DNA of 64,000 bases, from NCBI RefSeq assembly GCF_000377765.1, contig NZ_KB898663.1:310001-374000 (forward strand), read 5' to 3'. Shown here one piece after another: positions 17,423 to 27,119 of the stretch. The DNA comes from Gracilibacillus lacisalsi DSM 19029 (lineage in GTDB: Bacteria > Bacillota > Bacilli > Bacillales > Amphibacillaceae). Position 1 is the first letter of the stretch. The number at the start of each line of letters is the position of its first letter. A model generated the notes under the pieces. That model was given only the letters and a program-made list of their open reading frames with translations, had not been told where the DNA came from and did no database searches. Made by a program: the position numbers and the translations under genes.

Positions 17423-18922
17423 TTATTTTCTAAAGTCCATCAAATCTTGATTTAATTGCTGTGTTTGTTGATACACATCTTGATACAACTTAAATAACTG
17501 TTTATATTTTTCCACGTTGTCTGGATTTGGCTGATAGGTCTCAGCATCTTCTAAAATAGTATCTGCACATTCTTTTAATGAAGCATACCAGCCTGATCCA
17601 TAGGCAGCAAGCATCGCGGCACCCATTCCAGGGCCTTGCTCACTTTTTAATTTGACAATATTGGCATCGAAGATATCAGCTTGCATCTGTAGCCAATCTG
17701 GATTCTTCGCTCCACCACCAATCGAATAGATCGTATCAATTTGTTTGCCATTCTCTCTAAAGATCGCAATCGATTCGTTAAGGGAAAATGTAATTCCTTC
17801 TAATACAGCACGTGCAAAATCCTTCAATGTATGGGAACTGTCCATACCAATAAAGCTACCGCGAATTTGTGAATCAGCATGTGGTGTTCGTTCCCCTACA
17901 AGATAAGGCGTGAAAAGTAAACCATTTGCACCAGCAGGTACTTCACCAACATCGTCTAACAGCTCTTCAAAGCTTTGCTCTACTGCAAATGTTGTTTTAA
18001 ACCAATTTAAGCTATGCCCAGCTGCTAACGTAACACCCATGGCATAGTATGCATCCTGTTCACCATGGTTGAAATAGTGTACTTTTCCTTTATAGTCTTT
18101 ATCACCTGTTGGTTCATAGGAAAGTACCACACCAGATGTTCCAATACTAGCAAAAGTTTTTCCTTCAGATAAAATACCTGAGCCGATCGCACCGCAGGCA
18201 TTATCCGCTCCACCAGCAAATACATCTGTATCTGCAGATAATCCAGTTTCAGTTGCAATCTCTAACGTTATTTTTCCGACATTGTGATGTGAATCAACTA
18301 GTGGTGGACAGATCGAAACGTCTAAGTCAAGTAACTCACAGATTTCTTTGCTCCACTCTTTTTTCGCTACATCTAATAAACTGGTACCTGCTGCGTCAGA
18401 GTAATCCATATGCACTTGTTCTGTTAAGCGGTAACGCACATAATCCTTAGGTAAAACGAATGTTTTTGCTTTCGCAAAGATTTCCGGCTCATGTTCTTTC
18501 ACCCATAAAATTTTCGGTAAGGTAAAACCTTCTAATGCTAAGTTTTTCGTAATATCAATAAATTTTTCTTTGCCTACTTTTTGGTAAATTTCCGCGCATT
18601 GTGAAGTTGTACGTGTATCATTCCAAAGAATTGCATTTCGCAACACTTGGTTATTTTCATCCAGTAAGACTAATCCGTGCATTTGGCCGGAAAAGCTTAA
18701 ACCTTCAATGTCAGAAACATCTCCATCAAATTGTTGAACAAGCTCTGTAAGCCCAGCTACTGTTTGTTCTACCCAATCTTCCGGCTTTTGCTCGGAATAA
18801 CCAGTTTTCTCTTGAATCAGTGGATAATCCTTGGAAACTTCCTGAACTACTTCACCAGCTTTATTAACTAATAGCAGCTTAACTGCACTTGTGCCGAGAT
18901 CGACACCGATTACATAACTCAC
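17423..18922 (-). CDS. xylB: Xylulokinase
   Basis: FGGY-family sugar kinase that phosphorylates D-xylulose with ATP to xylulose 5-phosphate for the pentose phosphate pathway. With a GTG start at 18922 the protein has 499 residues, the same length as Bacillus subtilis XylB. This start follows AAGGAG and gives the usual N-terminus VSYVIGVDLGTSAVKLLLV, the first phosphate-binding loop. Other family blocks are SFSGQMHGLV, NDTRTTSQC, FAGGADNACGAIGSG and the second phosphate/adenosine region SIGGGAKNPDWLQMQADI. The longer reading to 18964 adds an unlikely tail. It lies downstream of xylA on the same strand, with a hairpin in the 108-base gap. Confidence 0.96.
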   Translation of the reverse strand: MSYVIGVDLGTSAVKLLLVNKAGEVVQEVSKDYPLIQEKTGYSEQKPEDWVEQTVAGLTELVQQFDGDVSDIEGLSFSGQMHGLVLLDENNQVLRNAILWNDTRTTSQCAEIYQKVGKEKFIDITKNLALEGFTLPKILWVKEHEPEIFAKAKTFVLPKDYVRYRLTEQVHMDYSDAAGTSLLDVAKKEWSKEICELLDLDVSICPPLVDSHHNVGKITLEIATETGLSADTDVFAGGADNACGAIGSGILSEGKTFASIGTSGVVLSYEPTGDKDYKGKVHYFNHGEQDAYYAMGVTLAAGHSLNWFKTTFAVEQSFEELLDDVGEVPAGANGLLFTPYLVGERTPHADSQIRGSFIGMDSSHTLKDFARAVLEGITFSLNESIAIFRENGKQIDTIYSIGGGAKNPDWLQMQADIFDANIVKLKSEQGPGMGAAMLAAYGSGWYASLKECADTILEDAETYQPNPDNVEKYKQLFKLYQDVYQQTQQLNQDLMDFRK

Positions 18923-18979
18923 AGCGACACCTCTCCTTTTGGTTATAATTCGCAACCAATACAACTCCTATATCGAAGT

Positions 18980-19015
18980 GAAGACTTAGCTATGCACAAG
19001 CTCAGCTAAGTCTTC
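18980..19015 (-). terminator. Hairpin between xylA and xylB
   Basis: A 12-bp stem (GAAGACTTAGCT/AGCTAAGTCTTC) with a 12-base loop follows the xylA stop. There is no U-run in the xylAB mRNA, so it may only attenuate or stabilise the xylA part. Confidence 0.5.
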
Positions 19016-19030
19016 TTCTTACTGCTTATC

Positions 19031-20356
19031 TTATTGATCAGCGTATGCGTTTAATAAGTATTGATTGATCCTTGCTTTGATTAATTCTAAGCGACCTGAT
19101 TTATTTTTGATTTCTTTTAGGTTTAGTGCATGTTCTTCTAGTGATTTGAAGTCTGCTTTACCTTCTACGATATCTTTACCGATACCTTCTTTAAAGCTTG
19201 CATAACGGTCATCAATGATTTTTTCAAATACTTGGTCTTCAACTAATTTGTTTGCTACTTTGTAACCAACTGCAAAGTGATCCATACCTGCAATATGTGC
19301 AAGGAATAGGTCGTCTTGTTCAAATGAACCACGACGTACTTTGGCATCGAAGTTTAGACCACCAGATCCAAGTCCACCGTTTTTGATGATTTCATACATT
19401 GCTAATGTTGTAGAATAGATATCTGCAGGGAACTCATCTGTATCCCAACCTAATAATGGGTCACCTTGGTTAGCATCCACAGATCCTAGTAAGCCGTTAA
19501 CACGTGCATAACGAAGCTCGTGTTCGAATGTATGACCAGCAAGTGTCGCGTGGTTTGCTTCAATATTTAATTTGAAATGATCCTCTAGTCCATACTTTAA
19601 TAAGAATGCATGTGCCGATTGAGAATCAAAGTCATATTGGTGTGTTGTTGGCTCTTTTGGTTTTGGCTCAATTAAGAACTGCGCATCAAAGCCGATTTCT
19701 TTCGCATAATCTACTGCCATGTGGAAGAAACGTCCAAGATTATCTTGCTCTAATCCTAAATCAGTGTTAAGGAGTGTTTCGTAACCTTCACGTCCACCCC
19801 AGAATACGTAGTTTTCTCCACCAAGCTCTTTACCAATTTCTAATTGTTTCTTTACTTTCGCTGCTGCATATGCGAATACATCTGCATTGCTAGAAGATGC
19901 TGCACCATGAACAAAGCGTGGATTTGTAAAGTTGTTTGCTGTGTTCCAAAGCAGTTTTACATCGCTATCTTTCTTATAATCCTTGATCATTTCAACAATT
20001 GTATCAAGGTTTTGATTTGATTCACGTAGTGTAGCCCCTTCTGGAGCAATATCAACGTCGTGGAAACAGAAATATTTCACACCTAGTTTTTCAAAGAATT
20101 CAAATGCTGCTTCTACTCTAGCTTTAGCACGATCCATACCATCATACTTATCCCAGTTACGAATTGCTGTACCTGTACCAAATGGATCTGATAAATCTTC
20201 CGTAAATGTGTGCCAGTACGCTACACCAAAACGAAGAAATTCTTCCATTGTCTTACCATTGATCTTCTCTTCCGGATTATAAAATTTAAATGCTAACGGG
20301 TTAGTTGACTTCGGGCCTTCATATTTAATTTTGTCAACGTTTTCAAACCATGTCAT
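19031..20356 (-). CDS. xylA: Xylose isomerase
   Basis: 441-residue class II xylose isomerase converting D-xylose to D-xylulose in the cytoplasm with two divalent metals. Visible family motifs are [12 protein letters not shown] (catalytic His region), [31 protein letters not shown] and the metal-binding [18 protein letters not shown]. The length is within a few residues of the B. subtilis enzyme. The ATG follows TTGGAGGTATG. It heads the xylA-xylB unit and is divergent from xylR, with a xylO-like operator in the gap. Confidence 0.98.
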   Translation of the reverse strand: MTWFENVDKIKYEGPKSTNPLAFKFYNPEEKINGKTMEEFLRFGVAYWHTFTEDLSDPFGTGTAIRNWDKYDGMDRAKARVEAAFEFFEKLGVKYFCFHDVDIAPEGATLRESNQNLDTIVEMIKDYKKDSDVKLLWNTANNFTNPRFVHGAASSSNADVFAYAAAKVKKQLEIGKELGGENYVFWGGREGYETLLNTDLGLEQDNLGRFFHMAVDYAKEIGFDAQFLIEPKPKEPTTHQYDFDSQSAHAFLLKYGLEDHFKLNIEANHATLAGHTFEHELRYARVNGLLGSVDANQGDPLLGWDTDEFPADIYSTTLAMYEIIKNGGLGSGGLNFDAKVRRGSFEQDDLFLAHIAGMDHFAVGYKVANKLVEDQVFEKIIDDRYASFKEGIGKDIVEGKADFKSLEEHALNLKEIKNKSGRLELIKARINQYLLNAYADQ

Positions 20357-20404
20357 TTATACATACCTCCAAGTTATATCCATTATGGATTTGATTTCGT
20401 GATT

Positions 20405-20446
20405 ATTATAGCAACTACACTTAAGTTTGTCTAGCGAATAAACAAA
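20405..20446 (-). promoter_or_regulatory. xylA promoter with overlapping XylR operator (xylO-like)
   Basis: On the minus strand TAGACA (20428-20433) and TATAAT (20405-20410) are 17 bases apart. The near-palindrome TTTGTCTA-GCGAA-TAAACAAA (20426-20446, 8-bp arms, one mismatch, 5-base centre) covers the -35. It matches the layout of B. subtilis xylO, whose arms are longer and also centred on 5 bases. Binding by the divergent XylR would block RNA polymerase until xylose is present. Confidence 0.75.
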
Positions 20447-20508
20447 GATTATAGAATAATTTTTTAAATTATGTTAAAATGAAGATAATTTATTAAGTTA
20501 AGGGATGA

Positions 20509-21693
20509 GTGAGCAGATTGAGTCAAACGTGGAATCAGCATGTCGTAAAGAAAGAGAACAAAGCACTAGTTCTAAAAACTATTCAAGAAAGGGCACCTAT
20601 CTCTCGAGCAACAATCGCAAATGTAACCGGTTTAAACAAAGGAACTGTTTCATCACTCGTAAGTGAACTTATAGATGAGAAATTGATCCATGAATCTGGT
20701 ACAGGTAAATCCAGCGGTGGCAGACGACCAGTGATGTTACTTTTAAATGAAACTGCTGGATTTACTATTTCAGTTGATCTCGGTGTTAAAAGTATTTTAG
20801 GTGTGTTAACCGATCTTCGTGGTAATATCTTGTCAGAGAAAAAAATCCGCTTCAGCCAGGAAGATTTCGATGAAGTATTGGCATTGTTATATCAATTAAT
20901 TGATGGGTTAAAGAACGATGCCCCGGAATCTGAATATGGAATTGTCGGTATCGGTATCGGTGTACCAGGTGTTGTCACAACGGAAGGCGAAATTTTATTG
21001 GCACCAAACCTCGGTTGGAAAAAAGTACCACTACAAAAAATTCTATTTGACCACTACAATGTCCCTGTTACGGTTGAAAATGAAGCAAATGCAGGAGCAT
21101 ATGGTGAAAAAGTATACGGAGTCGGACAAATGTCGAGTGAGCTAATCTATACAAGTATTAGTATCGGTATTGGTGTTGGCTTGATTTTAGAAGGAAAGTT
21201 ATATAAAGGATTAAGAGGGTTCTCTGGTGAACTTGGACACATGACAATTGAGAAGGATGGTGCAGATTGTCGGTGTGGAAACCAAGGTTGTTGGGAGCTT
21301 TATGCTTCTGAGCAAGCATTACTTGACCAAGCAGAAGAAGCTGGATTTAAAGATACTACAGTTGATCACTTGATCGAAGCTGCTGATCAAGGTGACGCAA
21401 AAGCAATACAGTTATTAGAAAATGTCGGCGACTATTTAGGTGTTGGAATTACTAATATTATTCATATTTTTAATCCTGAACAAGTAGTTGTCGGTAATAC
21501 ATTACGCCAAGCAGAAAAGTATATTATGCCTGCCATTGAAAAAAGAATTGAAAAAAATGCAATTGGTTTTAACAAGAATGATGTTCAGTTAAACGTAGCT
21601 AAACTGAAGAACCATTCTACCGTAATGGGAATGGCTGCCTTTAATATTGAGAAGTTTTTTACGGAAACTGGGAATGAACCTATCATGCATTAA
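20509..21693 (+). CDS. xylR: Xylose operon repressor, ROK family
   Basis: 394-residue repressor. The N-terminal winged helix-turn-helix (about residues 15-75) reads APISRATIANVTGLNKGTVSSL and then GKSSGGRRPVMLLLN, very close to B. subtilis XylR. The ROK sugar-binding domain has SVDLGVKSILGVLTDLRG, ENEANAGAYGE and the zinc motif CRCGNQGCWE. Binding of xylose should release it from xylO. The assigned start is a GTG 5 bases after AAGGGA; a TTG three codons later is a possible alternative. A weak promoter (TAGAAT, 17 bases, TAAAAT) lies next to xylO, so autoregulation is possible. Confidence 0.95.
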   Translation: MSRLSQTWNQHVVKKENKALVLKTIQERAPISRATIANVTGLNKGTVSSLVSELIDEKLIHESGTGKSSGGRRPVMLLLNETAGFTISVDLGVKSILGVLTDLRGNILSEKKIRFSQEDFDEVLALLYQLIDGLKNDAPESEYGIVGIGIGVPGVVTTEGEILLAPNLGWKKVPLQKILFDHYNVPVTVENEANAGAYGEKVYGVGQMSSELIYTSISIGIGVGLILEGKLYKGLRGFSGELGHMTIEKDGADCRCGNQGCWELYASEQALLDQAEEAGFKDTTVDHLIEAADQGDAKAIQLLENVGDYLGVGITNIIHIFNPEQVVVGNTLRQAEKYIMPAIEKRIEKNAIGFNKNDVQLNVAKLKNHSTVMGMAAFNIEKFFTETGNEPIMH

Positions 21694-21870
21694 TTTTTAA
21701 TCTTTGTACTGCAGCTGGAGCATTTGACTATTCCATTGGGTTCTCCCCTATTCCAGCTGCTGTTAGCTCTTTATCTCTCCTTTCTTACTCCGTTACTATT
21801 TTTCAATAAGATGTACCCTAATATATTCACCCCGTTTAGGCTTTTTTCATATGCTACATGGGGTGATGAC

Positions 21871-22743
21871 ATGAATAAAGAATACAAAGAATATCTTGAA
21901 AACTTGTTGAATTGGGGCGAAAAGCTGAAACAAACTATTCAACAGAGTGAGCTTTTAGACGATGAAAAAATGCATGCCTTAAAACAAGTGGAAAAATGGC
22001 AAGGAAATATTTACGAATTATTAGACCAAGAAGAAGCCGAGGCAAATACTGAAAGAATGTTAGATTTAAGGGCAGAGGGTGAACATTTGATCCAAGAAAT
22101 ACAAGGTTCTTCTAATCGAGAGAGTGTGCCTTATGGTAAGCATAAATTGCCTCCTTTACCTTATGCTTATAATGCATTGGAACCTTATATTAGTGAACAA
22201 ATTATGCGTCTACATCACACAAAACACCACCAGTCTTATGTTGACGGATTAAATAAAGCTGAAGAAGCCTTATACTCCGGTAAAAAAGGCAAAGATCCGA
22301 TCAAGCATTGGTTAAGAGAACAAGCATTTAATGGTTCCGGTCATTATTTGCACACCATCTTCTGGTATAACATGACACCAAACAGTAAAAAGAAACCATC
22401 TGGTGAGATACTCAAACAAATCGAAAAAGATTTTGGCTCATGGAATAGCTTTAAAAAGTTGTTTACGGATGTTGCAGAATCAGTAGAAGGTAATGGTTGG
22501 GCAGTATTGCTGTGGTCACCTAGAAGCGGTAAACTAGCGATCCAATCATTTGAAAAACATCAATTATTTCAATTACCGGACACTATTCCGTTATTAGTGC
22601 TAGATGTTTGGGAACATGCCTATTACTTGCAACACCAAAACGATAAAGCATCCTATATAAAAAATTGGTGGAATGTTGTGAATTGGGATAATGTGAATGA
22701 GAGATTAAAAGAAGCTAAAAAAGTCAAATGGAAATTATTTTAA
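21871..22743 (+). CDS. Superoxide dismutase, Fe/Mn family, with N-terminal extension (SodF type)
   Basis: About 290 residues. Residues 1-90 form an extra, Glu/Lys-rich, probably helical extension (EYKEYLENLLNWGEKLKQ), as in B. subtilis SodF. The SOD domain follows: YGKHKLPPLPYAYNALEPYI, the metal ligands in LHHTKHHQSYV, SGHYLHTIFW and VWEHAYYLQH, and WWNVVNWDNV. It should turn superoxide into hydrogen peroxide and oxygen in the cytoplasm. The frame is open to 21724, giving a hydrophobic leader, but GGGGTG 5 bases before the ATG at 21871 supports the shorter protein. It follows xylR by 177 bases and ends at a terminator. Fe or Mn cannot be told apart here. Confidence 0.88.
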   Translation: MNKEYKEYLENLLNWGEKLKQTIQQSELLDDEKMHALKQVEKWQGNIYELLDQEEAEANTERMLDLRAEGEHLIQEIQGSSNRESVPYGKHKLPPLPYAYNALEPYISEQIMRLHHTKHHQSYVDGLNKAEEALYSGKKGKDPIKHWLREQAFNGSGHYLHTIFWYNMTPNSKKKPSGEILKQIEKDFGSWNSFKKLFTDVAESVEGNGWAVLLWSPRSGKLAIQSFEKHQLFQLPDTIPLLVLDVWEHAYYLQHQNDKASYIKNWWNVVNWDNVNERLKEAKKVKWKLF

Positions 22744-22748
22744 AATGA

Positions 22749-22776
22749 AATGAAGCGATATTTTTATCGCTTCATT
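22749..22776 (+). terminator. Terminator after the superoxide dismutase gene
   Basis: A perfect 12-bp stem AATGAAGCGATA/TATCGCTTCATT with a TTTT loop; a T6 run follows 5 bases after the stem. Confidence 0.75.
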
Positions 22777-22817
22777 CCGACTTTTTTGTTATACTCACTA
22801 GGAGAGGAGATGATTCA

Positions 22818-23767
22818 TTGATATTAAAACCCCCACAAAAAACGAAATCATTGTTACAGTTAGAAATACTACAAGATCGTTACCTCGAAGTACCTCCTGA
22901 TATTGTAGATGCATTCGGTCGAGAACTAGCAGGTTACCTCGGAGAAAAAAGCTTACCTTATTATATCAACCTCACATCATTACATTCCCATTATGATTTA
23001 TATAACTTGCGTCTTGAGCATAATAGACACCATTTTCAAATGGATGGATTATTCCTTTTTTCGAACTTTCTTTTGATAATAGAAGTTAAGCATCTAATAG
23101 GAAAGATAATGCTAAATGATGCCAATCAACTGATTCAATCGAAAGATACTGAAGAAAAGTTTATGATAACCCCATCATGCAAGCTGCTTTACAAAAAGAA
23201 CAACTACATTCATTACTGTCAAAATTAGGCTACCACTCCATTCCTATTCACACTTTAGTCGTTTTCACACATAAAAAAGTAAACCTATCGATTGATCATC
23301 CAGATATAATCACTTCTCAACTACTACCATTTCGGCTGAAAAAACTTTCGAAGGATTTTCCTAACCATATACTAACAATGGATCAATTGCTCACCCTTGG
23401 AAAAGAATTGCTTGCTTTGAATAGTGAAAAAAATTTGAAACTATTACAGGATACACACATAGATTTACGCAATATTCGCCGTGGTGTATTTTGTCCAAAG
23501 TGTAAACCTATTGTCATGAAACGCACACACGGTGGATGGGTCTGTCCCAAGTGTAACTATAAAAATCGAGACTGCCACATCTATGCTTTAATTGATTTCA
23601 TTTATCTCTTTGGAGAATTCATTACAAACAGACAGCTTAGATGGTTCCTTTTAATAGATTCAGAATATACTGCAACTAGAATATTAAAAGATTTAGGTTT
23701 AAAAGCAGAAGGTAACACGAAAAACAGAAGGTATAATTTGTTACCTTTGTTGAAATTTCAAAGATAG
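22818..23767 (+). pseudogene. NERD-domain protein gene broken by a one-base frameshift
   Basis: Two overlapping frames make one protein. Frame one starts at a TTG (22818) after GGAGAGGAG and carries the NERD core: DAFGRELAGYLG, HHFQMDGLFLFSNFLLIIEVKHLIG and EEKF. The match then moves to the next frame, YDNPIMQAALQKEQLHSLL, where NERD proteins normally continue. One T lost from a T-run at 23160-23162 (AAGTTTATGAT for AAGTTTTATGAT) explains the shift. The second part ends in a zinc-ribbon-like pair FCPKCK and VCPKCNYKNRDCH. NERD proteins are nuclease-related and poorly understood. It is either a true pseudogene or a sequencing error; about 316 residues when repaired. Confidence 0.82.
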
Positions 23768-23801
23768 AACATTTCTTGTTAGAATTGCAAGTTGCACAGC
23801 C

Positions 23802-23948
23802 TTTATGCGATATCTGCTTTTGTTTATTGCGAAATCGCCTTTGTTTATTGCGAAATGATGCTCCTTTATTGCGAAATCCACTTTGTTTATTGCGAAACGA
23901 TGCTCCTTTATTGCGAAATCGCCTTTGTTTATTGCGAAACACTTCTGG
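23802..23948. repeat. 21-bp tandem repeat, seven units (TTTATTGCGAAA core)
   Basis: The core TTTATTGCGAAA starts at 23823, 23844, 23865, 23886, 23907 and 23928, exactly 21 bases apart. A degenerate seventh unit (TTTATGCGATAT) starts at 23802. The last 9 bases of each unit vary between a few forms (TCGCCTTTG, TGATGCTCC, TCCACTTTG). Because 21 is a multiple of three, open frames run through it on both strands (FRNKQRR-like heptads on the minus strand), but there is no ribosome site or codon bias, so I do not call them genes. Confidence 0.92.
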
Positions 23949-23963
23949 AACTATTAATTGGAA

Positions 23964-23995
23964 ATCCGGTGTGATCTCCTTGATGCACACCGGAT
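23964..23995. terminator. Hairpin between the NERD gene and xynB (convergent genes)
   Basis: 10-bp stem ATCCGGTGTG/CACACCGGAT with a 12-base loop, 4 bases beyond the xynB stop. T-runs are weak on both sides. Confidence 0.6.
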
Positions 23996-23999
23996 TACT

Positions 24000-25508
24000 T
24001 TATGAATATGAATCAATCAAGCTATCATCCAGCCCTGGGTACGAAGGTGTTTCATTCTTCAATAATTCTACTTCAATTAATTTTACTTCATTTTTTGTTA
24101 ATTGAAGGTCTAGTTGTAATCCTACATCGTTAGCATGCTTTTGAAAGGATTCAAATAGTGGTACTGCACTTTGTTTTAATGTTTCCACTTGTGCTTTTGA
24201 TGGAAAACGCGGTCGCCCCATCTCTTGCCATACTCGCCATGGATTGGCATGTTTTTCACTGATTGATTTAGAATAGACAAAATACTTCCCGTTAGCTAAA
24301 GGCAATTGAATGTTTATTACACGATTATGATCATCACCTTTCTCCATCACTAAATTCCAGACAACAACCGAAATACTCCCATCTTTCTTTTCCGTGACAA
24401 GGATGTGATCATCTCGATATAATACCTTACTGCCTAATCGATTAAAAAAGGCAAACAGATGATAGGTTGGCTTTCGTACATGACCTAAGCCCATCAAGCC
24501 AAAACCTCCATGAAATTGCGCTTTCGGTACATCTAGTTCCTCGAAAATATCACTGAATGTCCAATACGAGAAGGAATCAACATGATCGCCACCTTCACTT
24601 AAAATCTTTGCTAAATAGGCAGCATTTAACGTTGTATCATGAACCGGATTTATCGGACTGTAGGATGTATTGTATTCCGTGATATGAAAAGGTAGATCAG
24701 GAAAATCGGAGTCTTTAATCAGCTGTCTAACATTTTTAAACTCTGCTAACATCTTATCTGGTTCAGCAAGTTCTTGATAGTAATAATCTGCTGTTACTTT
24801 ATGTGGTGAACGTGATGTGTAGGCATGGCGTGAAACAAAATCAACAGGCACGTTTTCGTTTTTACAAAAGGTCAAAAAGTCTGTAATCCATTCATCTGAT
24901 CCACCACAAATTGCCGGTCCTCCTACTTGGATCTGCTGATCAACTGATTTAATCGCATTCGCGGTCACTTGATATAATTTAAAATATTCTTCTTTGTCAG
25001 CATCTTTCCAAAAATTCACAAGATTCGGTTCATTCCAGATTTCGAACGGCCATGTTAACACTTCTTCTCTACCATAACGGTCGATAAAGTGTTGTGTTAC
25101 TGCTTTGATTAAGTCTTCCCATTTTTGATAATCATTTGGTGGTGTGACATTGCCTTCCCAGGCAAAAATCGTTTGATGATCAGAAGCTAATAATTTTGGC
25201 ATAAATCCAATTTCAATGAATGGCTTTAGGCCAAGCTCTAGAAATGAATCGAAAATACGATCAATATAGGTAAAGTTATAAAAAGGCCGCTTCTCCCCAT
25301 CAATTTCGATCTCTCGGTAAATCCCGATATCATCATGTAGCAGACCATGACCTCTTATATAGGAAAAGCCGATTTCTTCTTGTACTGTTTTTAAGTGCTC
25401 CAAATATTCCTGTTGTAAAGCTAACCCTAAGCGACCAGTACCGATACATTTCTTCCAATTATCCGAAAAAATAGCTTCACTTTCTCTTTTCACCTGAATT
25501 GTGGTCAT
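24000..25508 (-). CDS. xynB: Beta-xylosidase, GH39
   Basis: 502-residue retaining beta-xylosidase that trims xylose from the non-reducing end of xylo-oligosaccharides in the cytoplasm. The acid/base Glu160 is in [13 protein letters not shown] and the nucleophile Glu278 in [12 protein letters not shown]. These numbers equal those of the characterised Geobacillus stearothermophilus XynB1. Other blocks are [14 protein letters not shown] and [11 protein letters not shown]. No signal peptide is present. It is the last gene of the gntR-aguA operon and overlaps kdgA by four bases (ATGA), so translation is probably coupled. Confidence 0.96.
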   Translation of the reverse strand: MTTIQVKRESEAIFSDNWKKCIGTGRLGLALQQEYLEHLKTVQEEIGFSYIRGHGLLHDDIGIYREIEIDGEKRPFYNFTYIDRIFDSFLELGLKPFIEIGFMPKLLASDHQTIFAWEGNVTPPNDYQKWEDLIKAVTQHFIDRYGREEVLTWPFEIWNEPNLVNFWKDADKEEYFKLYQVTANAIKSVDQQIQVGGPAICGGSDEWITDFLTFCKNENVPVDFVSRHAYTSRSPHKVTADYYYQELAEPDKMLAEFKNVRQLIKDSDFPDLPFHITEYNTSYSPINPVHDTTLNAAYLAKILSEGGDHVDSFSYWTFSDIFEELDVPKAQFHGGFGLMGLGHVRKPTYHLFAFFNRLGSKVLYRDDHILVTEKKDGSISVVVWNLVMEKGDDHNRVINIQLPLANGKYFVYSKSISEKHANPWRVWQEMGRPRFPSKAQVETLKQSAVPLFESFQKHANDVGLQLDLQLTKNEVKLIEVELLKNETPSYPGLDDSLIDSYS

Positions 25509-26149
25509 CTTCCGTTCCTTCCTTTCTCCACCGCTTCGATAAATGCTTTTGCTTTATTGGTTAAATCAGCTAAATAGTTGTCTGTAATCTGATCGGCCTG
25601 TCTAACTAATGTGCTCCCAGCTCCTACGGCAACAGCTCCCGCCTTGATGTAGTCACTAGTATTATTGATATCGACGCCACCAGTAGGCATTAAGGGAATA
25701 TGTGGAAGCGGACCTTTGATATCTTTAAAAAATCTCGGCCCTACTACACTAGCAGGAAAGACTTTAATCATATCTGCCCCTTTTTCATAGGCTGTTAAAA
25801 TTTCAGTCGGTGTAAAGGCACCTGCTACAGATACAGCTCCATATCGTTTCGTCATTTCAATTGTTTCTTCTCTTACTGTTGGCGAGAAAATAAAAGATGC
25901 ACCAGCCATTAAGGCTGCACGTGCTGTTTCTGCATCAAGTACAGTACCTGCTCCAACCATTACCTCGTCACCTAATTCATCTTTTACTTTCTCTATAAGT
26001 GTTAACACTTTAGGTGTTTCCACGGTTATTTCAAGCGATGTTACCCCACCATCACGTAATGCTTGTGCAATCGGAATAATTGTTTCAGGTGTGGTTTTGC
26101 GCATTACCGCTACTACACCAGTGTCTAACATCCTTTGTAATACAGTCAT
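25505..26149 (-). CDS. kdgA: 2-keto-3-deoxy-6-phosphogluconate aldolase
   Basis: 214-residue class I aldolase that splits KDPG to pyruvate and glyceraldehyde 3-phosphate; many homologues also act on 4-hydroxy-2-oxoglutarate. Family features are [21 protein letters not shown] (Glu of the active site), [18 protein letters not shown], the Schiff-base Lys in [14 protein letters not shown] and LMPTGGVD. It is the last step of the glucuronate branch whose other enzymes are encoded just upstream. It sits 11 bases after kdgK and is coupled to xynB downstream. Confidence 0.95.
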   Translation of the reverse strand: MTVLQRMLDTGVVAVMRKTTPETIIPIAQALRDGGVTSLEITVETPKVLTLIEKVKDELGDEVMVGAGTVLDAETARAALMAGASFIFSPTVREETIEMTKRYGAVSVAGAFTPTEILTAYEKGADMIKVFPASVVGPRFFKDIKGPLPHIPLMPTGGVDINNTSDYIKAGAVAVGAGSTLVRQADQITDNYLADLTNKAKAFIEAVEKGRNGR

Positions 26150-26160
26150 TTGTATTCAAC

Positions 26161-27117
26161 CTACCTTTTGACATCGATATTATCTTGCTGGAACATAAAT
26201 TGATGTAACGCTTCTTGATCTGGTAATCCTTCGTAATCACCTTTTACTTGTGTTTGCATCGCCCCTACCGCATTCGCACGCTTGACGGCATCGCTTAACA
26301 GAAGTTGATCAAGCATACCGGATAAAAATCCTGCCACGAAGCCATCACCCGCTCCGACAGGGTCGATCACTTGTGGAACCGGAAACCCCTCGATATATCC
26401 GCTTTCATTTTTAGCCTTAAAATACGCACCTTTTTCTCCAAGCTTAATAATAACTGTTTCACAGCCATTAGCTAAAAATTGATCGGCTACCTGCTCTGGA
26501 TCTGTTTCATCAAATAAGAAGTCCGCCTCTTCTAAGCCTGGTAAAACAATATCTGATAACGCCACCATTTCTGTTAGCACAGTTCTTGCTTTTTGTTCTG
26601 ACCATAGTTTTCGTCTTAAATTCGGGTCAAAAACAACTTTCACCTCGTGTTTACGAGCTAGTTTCATCATTTGAATCACAGTATGGTAAGCAGATTCGCT
26701 CAAGGCTGGCGTTATTCCGGTTACGTGAAGATATTTGGCATTTTTTATATATGCTTCATCAATATCATCTGTTTGTAAAGTACTGGCTGCCGATCCTTTG
26801 CGATAATAACTGACACGGATATCATCAGCATGGCGAATTTCTTTAAAATAAAGCCCTGTCGGAAAAACTGGATCTTGTTTAACTTGGCTGACATCGACTC
26901 CTTCTCCACGCACCGTATTTAAAATATATGTACCAAATTCATCTTTTCCTAGCTTACTAACCCAGCCTACGTTATGCCCAAGGCGAGCAAGACCAATTGC
27001 TACATTCGTCTCGGCTCCACCTACATTTTTGGAAAAGGTCTCTGCATAACGCATCATTGGACTTGATACCGGAGTGAACACAACCATTGATTCACCAATC
27101 GTAATGACATCTTGCAT
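26161..27117 (-). CDS. kdgK: 2-keto-3-deoxygluconate kinase, PfkB family
   Basis: 318-residue ribokinase/PfkB-type kinase that phosphorylates 2-keto-3-deoxygluconate to KDPG. N-terminal substrate region: ITIGESMVVFTP and KNVGGAETNVAIGLARLG. The ATP/catalytic signature is DPVGAGDGFVAGFLSGML (PfkB signature 2) with the base Asp in GAGD. Position between uxuB and kdgA in the operon supports the substrate. GGGGTG precedes the ATG, and only two bases separate it from the uxuB stop. Confidence 0.95.
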   Translation of the reverse strand: MQDVITIGESMVVFTPVSSPMMRYAETFSKNVGGAETNVAIGLARLGHNVGWVSKLGKDEFGTYILNTVRGEGVDVSQVKQDPVFPTGLYFKEIRHADDIRVSYYRKGSAASTLQTDDIDEAYIKNAKYLHVTGITPALSESAYHTVIQMMKLARKHEVKVVFDPNLRRKLWSEQKARTVLTEMVALSDIVLPGLEEADFLFDETDPEQVADQFLANGCETVIIKLGEKGAYFKAKNESGYIEGFPVPQVIDPVGAGDGFVAGFLSGMLDQLLLSDAVKRANAVGAMQTQVKGDYEGLPDQEALHQFMFQQDNIDVKR

Positions 27118-27119
27118 GA

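Noticed and set aside
21724-21870. Hydrophobic N-terminal extension of the superoxide dismutase (MTIPLGSPLFQLLLALYL...)
   Set aside because: It looks like a signal sequence, but the ribosome site GGGGTG directly before the ATG at 21871 and the SodF-like length point to the shorter protein.
23676-23990. Minus-strand frame of 104 residues with FRNK heptads, and overlapping plus-strand frames
   Set aside because: It is the 21-bp tandem repeat read as codons; there is no ribosome site, and it overlaps the repaired NERD gene end and a hairpin.
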